Assembly (NCBI GenBank): GCA_029706075.1
Contig: JAINUG010000014.1
Location: forward strand, 2,552,001 to 2,616,000
Length of the DNA: 64,000 nucleotides
Origin: Aldrovandia affinis
Taxonomy: Eukaryota > Chordata > Actinopteri > Notacanthiformes > Halosauridae
Direction: 5' to 3'
Below the pieces are notes generated by a model that saw only the letters and a list, made by a program, of their open reading frames with translations, ran no database searches and was not told the origin of the DNA. Positions 11,938 to 23,900 of the stretch are shown here, in pieces. Numbering within the stretch: the first letter of the stretch is position 1; every line of letters begins with the position of its first letter. The translations under genes and the position numbers were made by a program.

Positions 11938-14900
11938 GAGAGTGGTGGAGGGAGAAGGAGAGAAAGGGAGAGGGAGGAATAGGGACAGAAAGAATACGTG
12001 TCAGATTCTGTGAACTGTCATTCCCTCAAGCACGCTTTAACGTGAGCTGTGACTGACACAAACCTGCATGAAGTAGTCGATGCTGATGAGACTGCAGCCT
12101 TCGAGGCCAGACTGGGGCAGGGGGGGCACGATTATCTGCTCCTTCCACTCGGCGCGTTTCCCGCCCTTCACCCCCGCCCCCTCCACCTCCGCGATCGTCC
12201 GTAAGTCGCACGTGGCTCGCTTCGTCTTGTATGTCACTTTCTGCTCGCGACCAGGGCACATACAGATGGGAGAGCCATCGTCACAGAGGGACACACAGAC
12301 AGACAGATGCGTTTCTTCGCATGATCAGAACACCGTCGCTGCCGCTCCGCAGCGAGTGGCACGGGACAGTGATCCCACCGCAGCTCGTACGGCTCGGCGG
12401 TCGGCGCATACCTGCACGAGGCTGGCCACGATGCAGCCCGTGGTCTTGGTGGACTGGTTGTGGATCTCGGTGGTCAGTTTGATGACCTCCCCAGGGATGT
12501 AGCCCCGCTGGTCACTCTTGGCCTTCAGCGCGAGCATGCCCGTCTTCACCAGCAGGTAGGTGAACTTCTTTGTGGCTGTAGTTGAGCTGGGTTTCTGATG
12601 AGATTTAAAAAAAACTGAGGTTACATCATTTATTTATTTCAGACTGAAAATTATGACTCACCTGAGGGGGCATGCACGATTAACCCCCTGTGATTCAGAC
12701 CTTCTGGCCCGGCTCCTTAACCACTCCAGAATAATAATAATTATTCAGAATAATACTCCTGGTCTGGTTTTGTATTTTTTTGCATCCCTCCTATTTGATC
12801 ATTTTACTCCCCAGTTTGGAATGGCCATTTGCAATCAAAAGTCCTTCCCATCCTAGCAACATCCTGTCAGTTTAGGCACAGACAGGGGTGCGAGTCCACC
12901 AAAATGTGCGCAGCAAGCTGCTGCTACTTTTCAGGCTGCGGTCCGCCAGCTGAGCTGCGCAGCCATCGCATCGTAGGACTGCGGATGCTGCGCAGCTTAG
13001 CCAGCGGACTGCAGGAGGAGTTGTTGCATAAGAGAACAATGCATATTGAGATGGGTACTCCCTGCCAACTGAAACCCTCTTTACCTGGGCAGCGGTGCGA
13101 TAGCCGATTATGCACTGCCCCATAGGACAATTGGATTTGATTTCAGACTTTGAGGCGCGTCATTGGACACCGAATCAGAGCTTCAGCTGGAATGTCACGT
13201 GACACACGAGAGCCTATCGATTACAGTGTTGTAGAGGTCACAACAGTTCTGTCGATGAAGAGACAAAGGGTGCTTTATGGACTTGGCAGGAAGGGAGAAC
13301 ACAACCAGGCGGAAACGGGTGGCACAGACCAGCGACCTGATGGGTCAAATTTCTAAATGCAAGTGAGAAACATAAGTGTGAATTGTGACTGCAGTTTCAG
13401 ATGGGACAATGGGCACTGAAATGAAGTGTTTGTATGACATCACCTCTTAATATACCTGTTGGATGACCAACATATTTCTAATATACTCTGAGCGGTGACA
13501 TATAACCGGGGTTGGTGTGGGTGTTTTTTGTTTATTTGGGGGAGGGGCGGGGGGCTCTTGTGTTTACCTCGATGTCGGGCACTTCATTGAGGTTGAGGGA
13601 TCTGAGCATATAGAAGGACTTCTCGGTCTTGTAGTCCTTGGAGAAGCGAGGCGTGTCGATGAACGCCCTCATTCTGTACGCGATCTTCCCGAATGGCCCT
13701 TCGTAGGAGGAGGGAGCTGTACCTGCAGGGGGCGCCAGAGCACAAGGAGCCGCTGCTCAGATCTCCTCACACTGGGTAACGAAACACTGCTCACTCAGGA
13801 ACACAGCAAATAGCCCCACAACCGCCCTTTATGGAGCCCAGTGCTAATGCTTACATCTGAGCTACAAGAGCGTGAGACTGTATTTTCAAACAAGGAGGGT
13901 CCGTTACCTCGGCCATATTTCGTGGTTCTGTGTAGCTCAGTAGGTAGAGCATGGCGTTGGCAACGCTTAGGTTGTGGGTTCAATTCCCGCTGGGACCACA
14001 TATACTGAAAAATGTATGCACTCGGTACTGTAAGTCGCTTTGGATAAAAGTGTCTGCTAAATTACATACATATTTCATGAACGCCTGCATAAACAGCATG
14101 CTTTTCTCTATTCACCATTGCTTAATACTACGAATGTTATCACAGACGCCAACCAATTGACACTCAATGGCTTTCAAATGTAATCATGTTTTCAACAGTC
14201 GACATTCGTCTACTTTAGAACTGAACCATTATAAACCATGTGTGGGCATTGTGAGGATGTATATTTTGAGTGGGTTGGCTTTTGGCTGTGAGGACAGCCC
14301 GCCTCGGGTAGATAGGTAAAGTCAGTCAGAAGGTAAAAGAGCAGCCACAGGTGGAGCTTTTAAGGCCACTGCTGCAGTATGCATGTTTGGTTAGATGGTA
14401 TGCATGTTCTTCATATTCAGCATTTAGCCCAGAGATCTCAAATGCGTCTGAAACCAAAGAAGGGGCAGGTTGCTCATTTCCGTAAGGCAGCACGTTGCCA
14501 TGGCAAAAGTGGTCCTTTCTCTAACGGCGTGAACCAAGCATTTCCAATTATAGGGACATGGGCTGTAATCTGAGGACATACAAAGTGGAGAGCAAAGGAG
14601 AGAGGGAGGGAGAGAGAGAGTGGAGACTGAGAAGAGAAGGAGAGAGGGAATGGGCAGAAGAGGAGAGGGAGACACAGGAGAGAGGAGAAGAGCGGACCGG
14701 AAGAGGGAAAGAGGGAGAGAGAGAGAGAAGGGAGAACAATGAAAGGAAAAGAGAGAGAAGAGGAGGAGGAGGAGAGGGAAAGACAGGGAAATGGAGAAAG
14801 GAAAAAAAACAGAAAAAGAGAGCATAACAGGAGAAAGAAAAGAGAGGATGGAGTAAGAGTAGAGGGGGAGCTAAGTAAAGGGTAGCAAATAAAAGGTCAA

Positions 14901-17900
14901 ATCAGTCACAACCCAAACAGGTTGTCCTGGTCGTAGCGGAGGACAAAGCTTTAACAGCAATCCCCGAGTCCACTGTGGGCAACAGAACCAGGGGTCCACC
15001 CAGGCTCACAGGCCCAGCGCCAACCTCCTAACTCGGGGAAGTGAGGAATTTAAGGCCAGAAAGCAGCTTCCACTGGAGCCGGCAAAATGGCTCATCTGCG
15101 AGGAACCATCACACCCTACACCCTAGCCAGACCTGTCCGCTCAGCCTCCTCTGGCAAACTGACTGTCCCATCTCTCCGGGCACCCGGCAGCCGCACCTTG
15201 CGGTCTCGCCTCTTCTCTGTCCTGACCCCTAGGTGGTGGAACGACCTTCCTCAATCGGTCAGGACCGTGGAATCACTTGCGATCTTCCGCAAGAGACTCA
15301 AATCCCACCTTTTCAGTCTCCACTACCACTGAATTCTGTACATCTACCCATATAACTGCTCCTAAAGCTTTTCTTCAGTGACAGACAGACTTGACAGTTC
15401 AACCGCTAGTGTTCAACAATATTTATTTCCCTCCTTCACCGTTGAATCACTGTTTTTCGGTGAAAAACGTTTCGCCTTCTGTACTGAATTTAGGAGAAGT
15501 TAGATGGTTCTGTGCCAGTCTTGCACTATTTAATCGCGAACCAAAACCCAATTGCTCTGAAGCTAATCTTGCTTCTTAATCGTTCTTCTCCAAACTGAAC
15601 TCTCGCGCCCCTAGTCACATGACCTTCACGCACCACACATGACGCAGCAGGGGGCGTAGTTACACCAAAAACAAATGAATTTCACAAACATTTTACATAG
15701 GCTATAATCATATTATGATAATCTTGTTTAGAAAGACATATTAATTATAAATAATCATGAACTTTAATCACGACAGTTACACTGCCACCAAATTATAATG
15801 AATTATGTGACCATGTTATGAAAACAAGAACTGAAATCATATAATTTTCTCCTACAAACTGTCGATTGACCTTCTAAATCAACTTTGCTTAGTGTGCTGT
15901 ATATACACTACTTGTTCTCAACTAGTACAACTAGTTTATGTATGGGACGCTCAAGTATAGATGGCTGAGTCAAGCGTTTACCTTTGCTGTCTAGGTTACT
16001 CTGACCTATCTGTAGTTTAACTTTCCTCACTAGACCATCATCATCTTCGCTTGTCTCAACTACTCTGGCCAGTTTCCACTCATTTCTTGGAACGTTGTCC
16101 TCCTTGACAATCACTACATCTCCTACATGTACGTTCCTTCTGGGCACAAGCCATCGCTGTCTGAGGCTTATGTTGGTCAGATATTCCTTGCGCCATCTGC
16201 TCCAGAATCGTTCTGCCAGGTATTGCACCCTTCGCCATCTCTTTCTGCCATACAGATCTTCTTCGACAAAATTGCCAGGAGGCGGAGGGGCACAGAGGTC
16301 TTCATAGTGAGGAAGTGATTTGGTGTTAGCGGTTCCACACTCTTGGGATCATTGATTGTATCTGTAGTGAGGGGGCGATTGTTCACAATCGACATGGCCT
16401 CGTAGAAGAATGTCCTCAGTGAGGTATCATCCAGTCTTCCTGTAGCTTGTGTCAGGACAGAGCTCATCACGCTCCTGACTGTCCTTATCTGGCGTTCCCA
16501 CACGCCTCCCATGTGGCTTGGCGTCGGGAACGTTCATCAGGAAGTCACACTGTTTCTTCGCAAGATAGGTTGCAATCTGTCTTTATCTAATTCCTGTAGA
16601 CTCTTTTGTAACTCGTTTCTTGCCCCGACAAAGTTTGTTCCGCGGTCACATCTGATCTGTCTCACAGCTCCTCTGATTGCTATAAAGCACCTTAAGGCGT
16701 TTATGAATGCATCTGTTGTGAGATCTTCCAGCATCTCAATGTGGATCGCTCTGGAGCTTAAACATGTGAACAACAGACCATATCTTTTGTTTTCTTTCCG
16801 ACCAGTTTTCGTGTAGAAGGGGCCAAACAGTCAATTCCGGTATATGAGAAAGGGGAGAGGGATCTACTCTATCAACAGGCAGGTCAGCCATACGTTGCTC
16901 TTCGATACGTCCACGCACCTTTCTGCAAGTGACACAGTTCTTTATGTGCTTGGCTACCATCTTGCTGGCGCCAATGATCCAGTATCCGCTGGCCCTTAGT
17001 TCATTTAGTGTTTGGCCACGGCCCTGGTGTTGAGTTCTCTTATGACAGTCATCCAGGATCAGCTGTGTGATGACACCTTCCTTAGGTAGGATCACTGGAT
17101 GCTTTAGCTCAAGGGATGCAGAAGATCTTGTCAGCCGCCCTCCAACCCTGAGCAGTCCATCTTCGAATGTAGGATCAAACTGATACAGCTTACTTGTGTT
17201 TGGTAGTCTATCTGTTTTCTGGCTAAGCCATTTCTGTTCTTCTTCAAAGGCTTCTTTCTGAGCTACTTTGATGAGTGTAGCAGCAGCCTTTCTTCTCTCC
17301 TCTACACTAACGGGCCCCGACTGTTCTCTGTTAGCCAGCCTTTGAATCCGCGTGATAGTGTTGAGGGCTGTGTTCCAGTCTGAGAATCTTGACAACCTTT
17401 CAGAGAAGTTTTCACTTTCGAAGGCGTCGGTCTTGAGGACTTTGACCTCTGGGTCACCAACCAGAAGCTCTGGGGATAGTTGGTTCATTTCTATCTCTTG
17501 TTTCCATAGGAACTTGGGACCTGTCAGCCAGTTCGATTCACACAGGTCTGCCACCTTGAGTCCCCTAGATGCATGGTCAGCTGGATTTTGACTTGTTTCG
17601 ATGTAGAACCATTGGTTTGGATCTGTGGTGTTTCTTATTTTCTGGACTCGGTTCGCGACGAACACATGGAAGCGCCGGGCCTCGTTCTTGATATAACCGA
17701 GCACCACCTGTGAGTCGGTCCAGAAGAATTCCTGGTCGATTTTCAGATCAAGCTCTTCTCTCAGAAGTTTGCTTACTGCAGCCGAGACTGTCGCTGCGGT
17801 GAGCTCGAGACGTGGTATGGTCACAACATTGATGGGTGCCACTCTGGCCTTACCCATGACCAGTGCGCAATGCACTTGTTCTTCGGCAACAACCCTGATG

Positions 17901-20900
17901 TATGAACACTGTCCATAACCGTTGTTGCTCGCATCTGAGAAATGATGTAATTCGATTTTCTGGATTGTGCCAAGGTTCTCAGGGACGAAGCATCTTGATA
18001 TTTGGGATTTTTGGGAGATTCTCCATGTCGTGCAGCCATGCTTCCCACCTTGGCTGAAGTTCCGGGGGAAGAGAATCGTCCCATCCGACTCCTTGCTTGC
18101 ACATCTCTTGAAGCACTCTTTTTCCAGTCAGGATGTAGGGGGAGAGAAATCCTAGAGGGTCGTAGACACTTGCGACTGTTGATAGGATTCCTCGCCGTGT
18201 GGCTGTTTTTCACTGAGGATGACATTGTATGAGAACGTGTCCGTCTCTACGCTCCACTTGACTCCTAGAACACTCTGCATCGGAGGCTCACTGTAGTTCA
18301 GGTCGACGTCGTTCATTTCAGTAGCACGTTCACTCTCTGGGATGGTGTCTAAAACTTCTCTGCTGTTAGACACAAACTTGTGCAGGTGCAGTTTCCCTTT
18401 TGCACAAATGTCTCGTGCTTCCGTGATCAGCTGGACGGCTTCATTGACTGAGTCCACACTGATAAGACCGTCGTCCACATAAAAGTGTTTGCGGACGAAG
18501 CTTGCTGCCATTGGGTAACCCTTTCCATATTCACAGGCGAGATATTTCATGCCATAGTTAGCGCATCCTGGCGGCGACGCGGCTCCAAAGATATGTACTC
18601 GCATGCGATACTCTTTGAGTTCACCTTCAGTGTTTCCGTTTTCCCACCACAGGAATCTCATGAAGTCTCGATCATCTGGGTGGACATGAAAGCGATGAAA
18701 CATCTTCTCCACATCACAGGTGATCGCGATCTGATGCTCTCGGAATCTACACAGTACCCCTGTCAGAGTGTTCGTTAGATCCGGCCCGTGAGAAGGTGAT
18801 CATTGAGTGAGGTGCCTTCGAATTTGGCTGAGCAGTGAAAACAACTCTGATTTTCTCAGGCTTGCGGGGTGGTACACCCCGTGGTGTGGGATGTACCATG
18901 TGTTTCCTTCCTTAGGTGAGCCGTCTGTTTCTTCGGCATCTCCATCCTTGAAGACTCCGTCCATGAACTTTACATAGTCTTCCTTGTCGCCGGATTCTTC
19001 TCCAGTTTCCTCTTCAGATGCCTCGCTCTGACAACAGCGAGGTACTTGTTGTTTGGGAGCTGGGGACGCTGTCTGAAGGGTAGAGGCATCTCCAGGTGTC
19101 CTTTCTCATTATGATGAATGTTCCCATTCAGTTGCTGTATAAACTGGATATCTTCTTGAGATACGTTATTCTCTCTGGTGTTTGTGTCCAGAAAGTCTGT
19201 TTCCAGTGCCTTAATCACAGAGGCTGGTGTGATAGGCGGAAGTTCCTTCACAGCGACGCGATGACAGAACCCTGTCACATCCTTAGAGCTTGCTTGAGCC
19301 GTCTTGGATCCCACGATACTCCAACCTAACTCTGTCTTGACTGCGTATGGGTCACTGACTTCCCCTGATATCACTTCTGTTGGCTTCAGGGCTCTTGCAC
19401 AGTCATATCCTATGAGGAGCCCTACTGGACAGTCCAGTAGGCCGGGGAGCTCTTTTGCTATGCTGAGAAGGTGAGTCCATCCCTTTGCTGTTTCCCGTGT
19501 GGGGATGCTGTTTTGCTCCAGCGGGATGCATTCTCTTGTGTAGGCTGGTGGTAGCTTGATGCTCTTTTGTGAGCGGTATCCTCTCACTTTAAGTCCAGCC
19601 ACTCTTTGACAGTTCACTATCGAACCTCTGTCCGTCATCGTAGACAACTTCAGTCTGACAGGTTTGGTCTCTGCGTTAAGCTTCTCGCACACATCTTGGT
19701 CGACGAAAGTACTGCTGCTCTGTGTGTCAAGTAGCGCATACACCAAGATTTCAGGACCCTCTTTTGCTTCACAGGAGAGCCACACTGGAACAATCATAGA
19801 AGTGCGATCACTGCTTTTTACTCTCACACTGTGGTTAGACGCACATTCTTCTGGTGGCGGAGATTCTGGTGCCTCTTTCAGAGGGCGCTCCACATGAAGC
19901 GGTGTGGGGTGGTTCCGTCTGCAGATGTTGCATGTAGCTCTTTTTTTACATTCTTTAGCAACATGGCCGACTCGCAGGCATCCGTAGCACATCCTGTTGT
20001 CTAAGATGAACCTTTTCTTTTCCTCCTGCGACATGGCTGTGAACTTTTCACATTTGTAGATGAAGTGCTTTTCCTTGCAGCAGATGCACTCCACTGGTCT
20101 CTTGCTCTCTCTAGAGCCCTTGTCTCCATCTGATGCACTGGAGTCTTTGTCTTGATGATCAGCGCGTTTTGATTTTTGAGACACCTTCGCTGATGTCGCC
20201 AGGGTGCTGACTTTGAGACGCTTATCTTTCCCTGTTTTTCGTCTCCCCCTTTGAGTGCATGGAGGAGGAGATCGGGTTGCACGCTACGCACGCCTCTTCT
20301 GCTACAAAGTCGGAGAACGCCTTGAAACTTGGATATGGCTTCCCGGCATTTAGTTCTCGTGTGACATGGCGATTCCATCTGGTTGTTGCCCAGTCAGGAA
20401 GTTTCTGCAGCAACTTCTGATTTTCTTCACAGTCGTCTAGAACCTTCAGACCTTGTACGTGGGGCATTGCGTTCTTACAGGAGACAAGGAAATCACTGAA
20501 CTCCCTCAGCTTGAGATTCCCTTGGACCTACCTTTGGCCAGCTGTTTAGTTTTCCCCTGAACGCTCTGGACTATGAAGGAGTGGCCATAGCGTTTGTTCA
20601 GGGCTTCCCATGCCTGTGTGTAGGCTTCCTCGTCGCTTCTGTAGAATGTTCCTTCTAGCACACTGAGTGCTTCTCCGTCTATGTATTTCTTCAAGTAGTA
20701 CAGTCTATGGGCTGGGTCTGTACAACTTGGCTCAATCAACGCCTTGAAGCAGTTGCTCCATTCGATGAACTTCAGTGGGTCTCCTTTGAACACGAAGGGC
20801 TCTGGGGCTGGGAGTCTAGTCATTGCCAGGGTTTCTTTTAACACTTGAGCCAGGGAGACCTCATTTGTTGTCATCTCTTGTTGTATTGCAGTGCGAGGAG

Positions 20901-23900
20901 AGAAAGGGGTGAGTTGAGGAACTTTGATGCATGGAGTACTGGTGTGCTGTTCTGGAAACTTACCTTTAGGCTGAGTGATTATTTCTCCATTTTTCTCCCT
21001 TTCAGCGTTCCATTTTAATTCTTCTTCAGTGTATGCGTTGTACACTGCCTCCATGGTTTCAATGTCTCTCTGGGCTTCCAGCATTGTGATTTTGTCCTGC
21101 TGAGCTTGCAACTCCGCTTTAGCTCTCTCTTGCTGGGCAAGCAACTCCATCTCTGACTTGCTCTTCTGCTGGGTGAGCACCCTCTTCTGTTCTGCAATCT
21201 CCTTTTCCCTTTTTACTGCAACTCGCTTGGCCGCCAGCTGTATTGCTATTTCAGCCTTCTTTTGAGATGTTCGAGAGGTTTGACTCCCTTGCTGACTGTT
21301 TGATACATGACTTTCATGCTCACTGTTCTGTCTAGCGTTAGACACAATTGATCCATAGATTGATCTGGCATAGTCTCTTTCGAGTAACTGGCGGAGCATT
21401 TCCCTTTCAGCTACTTCATTAAACTCCTTGACGCCAACTTCAGCATGACGCCTATTCAGTACTGTGTTTATTTCAGTAGTGACTGAGGTGCAACAGTCCA
21501 TTATCCTTCTTATCTCTTGTGATGGAGTGGTCATTACGCGTAGACTCTCATACAATTGTTTGAGTTCTAACTCATATTTCTCTAGAGCTTCGATCATATT
21601 ATCTATCTCATCTTTAGAGCACTCTTCCTTTAGATTATATCTAGTACTCTGGACCTGTGACTTGAAGTTGAAGTATGTAGTCATAAACTTCCTTTCCCTT
21701 TTTACAATTTCATCTTGTTGTAATGCAAGCATTTTTTCTGTAGGGTGTCTCTCTCTTATACTTCGCCTAAGCGTAGTCTCATCCTTGCCTTGTGGCTCTA
21801 TTTCTGTGAGGCCTACTTTCTTTATCTCTATGCCTGCACTAATCTCACCTATGCGGTCTTCTATTCTTATGATTTCTGTATCTTCCATTTCTGACTCTAA
21901 CCGCTCTTCTAATTGTGCCTTCTCTTCTTCTAAATCCTGAATTTCCTTCTCTCGTGCACAACTCTCTGTTGTATGTGATGTCATGTTTGCCATGCTATAT
22001 TGCTTTAACTATTTGAAATCACACTTTTAGAAATTCAAGGATAAAGGGCAAGCTTAGAATTGCAATAGAAAATACACTTCAAGTGTCAAACCACATTACA
22101 CGTTTTCCATAAACATAGTCAATGAATGAACATTAGTTTTGGAAATACATAAATTCTCATCAATGCAGAAAATACACTGTCTCAAACTGGAGACACCTCT
22201 AACCTTAAATCCCACGGTGAAAGGTATCACACTGCCGACTTGTGGCCGTTCTGAAAACTGCAGCGATGTACGTGAAATGCTAGCGAACCTCTTAATTGCG
22301 TAAGTCTCTGTAAACAGTTCAGTCCGAATAGTCACTTGCCACTTGACCACGGAGTATTTTGTCCACGCAGACTCAATATTGACCTCGAAGACCCTTTTTG
22401 ACCACGAGGAATGTGTCTGACGATGGCATCCATTCAATCTTGCCAATGGCGTTTTGGGGGCGCCCCGTCACACTAGCCACACTGCTGGCTACGTTTTTCA
22501 CTATAACTGCTCCTAAAGCTTTTCTTCAGTGACAGACAGACTTGACAGTTCAACCGCTAGTGTTCAACAATATTTATTTCCCTCCTTCACCGTTGAATCA
22601 CTGTTTTTCGGTGAAAAACGTTTCGCCTTCTGTACTGAATTTAGGAGAAGTTAGATGGTTCTGTGCCAGTCTTGCACTATTTAATCGCGAACCAAAACCC
22701 AATTGCTCTGAAGCTAATCTTGCTTCTTAATCGTTCTTCTCCAAACTGAACTCTCGCGCCCCTAGTCACATGACCTTCACGCACCACACATGACGCAGCA
22801 GGGGGCGTAGTTACACCAAAAACAAATGAATTTCACAAACATTTTACATAGGCTATAATCATATTATGATAATCTTGTTTAGAAAGACATATTAATTATA
22901 AATAATCATGAACTTTAATCACGACAGTTACAACCCAATTGTCATCACCACTGCCTACTTGCTCAACACTTCTTGTATATGTATCCCTGCCTACTCATTT
23001 AATAAAAAATAACAAAAAAAAAAAAGAATTTACTAACCTTTTCCTTCCCAGTGTTACAGGTATGGTATGCAGCTGCCTACAACGATGTCTGTCACTGTAT
23101 TACTGCACTGATCTCTTCCCCGAACTATGATTGTATTCATGCACATCTTGTAAGTCGCTCTGGATAAGAGCGTCCGCTAAATGCTTAAAATGTAAATGTA
23201 AATGTAATGAACCAGACACCGTGGCCCAGGAAAGCCCACAGCACCGCCAGCATCCAAGAATGTGGCCGGACCGGCACGGACCCAGACAACGATCGCGAGC
23301 CTTACCTGGAGTGAGAAACTGGAACGGGAAGCTGTGTTCTCCGGGGGTCAGCGTACCTGAGAGACAGACGCACACAGACGCCAGTTAGTTTGATTCACAT
23401 CTCCTCTCTTAAGAACAACACCTCATTTGTAATTGCTTAGCGTTTACTAATAAAGGAGACAAGAGCCTAGAAAAAATGCTCTGCTCATTGGTTTTGTGGA
23501 AACTTTACTGCAGGAGGATGCCAGGAGGCGTACGAGTCACGCACTGTGATGCAGGTGTCGTTCTGTTACCCAGGTGATTTACTGTGACGCAGGTGATATG
23601 CGGGTGGTTTAGGGTTTAGGGCCCAGGTAAGTAATTCCAGTACACCACAGGTACATTCTCAGTGGCTGACCTCACTGACTGCAGGTGTCGTGAAGCACCA
23701 AGAGGTTTGAAAGTGGCAAGGAGAGAATAGAGAGCTAAACAGCCGATGGTTTATCATACACAGTACTGTAATGCATACACAGTTGCTTCCTCGCATGCAC
23801 TACTTTAATTACAGTTAATTATCTCACATTCGCATCTCGCATTGTTCCCTCCCTCCAGGACAGATAACTGACCCTCAGACAAAACAAAACAAAACAAAAC

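Larger units (their letters stand above)
15351..22932 (-). mobile_element. BEL/Pao LTR retrotransposon, full length, in arrdc1 intron 3
   Basis: A 7582-bp element between two 431-bp LTRs. Minus-strand order is gag, zinc knuckle/protease, reverse transcriptase, RNase H, integrase and a C-terminal DUF5641-like domain, the BEL/Pao arrangement. LTR termini on the minus strand are TGTAAC...GTTATA, an imperfect inverted repeat with one mismatch. The flanking 5-bp direct repeat ACCCA (15346-15350 and 22933-22937) is the target-site duplication. It is oriented in the same sense as arrdc1. Several frame breaks interrupt the coding region. Confidence 0.95.

Noticed and set aside
11270-12013. 247-codon plus-strand ORF
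   Set aside because: It is the antisense shadow of GC-rich arrdc1 exons 7 and 8 and ends in GA microsatellite sequence; no domain.
13923-14000. Possible tRNA gene
   Set aside because: A/B-box-like sequence belongs to a SINE head with a LINE-type tail; it recurs five more times.
15391-15579. 62-codon ORF found twice (also 22542-22730)
   Set aside because: The duplication is simply the two LTRs.
18485-18778. Plus-strand ORFs inside the BEL/Pao element
   Set aside because: Opposite to RT and other retrotransposon frames; shadows.
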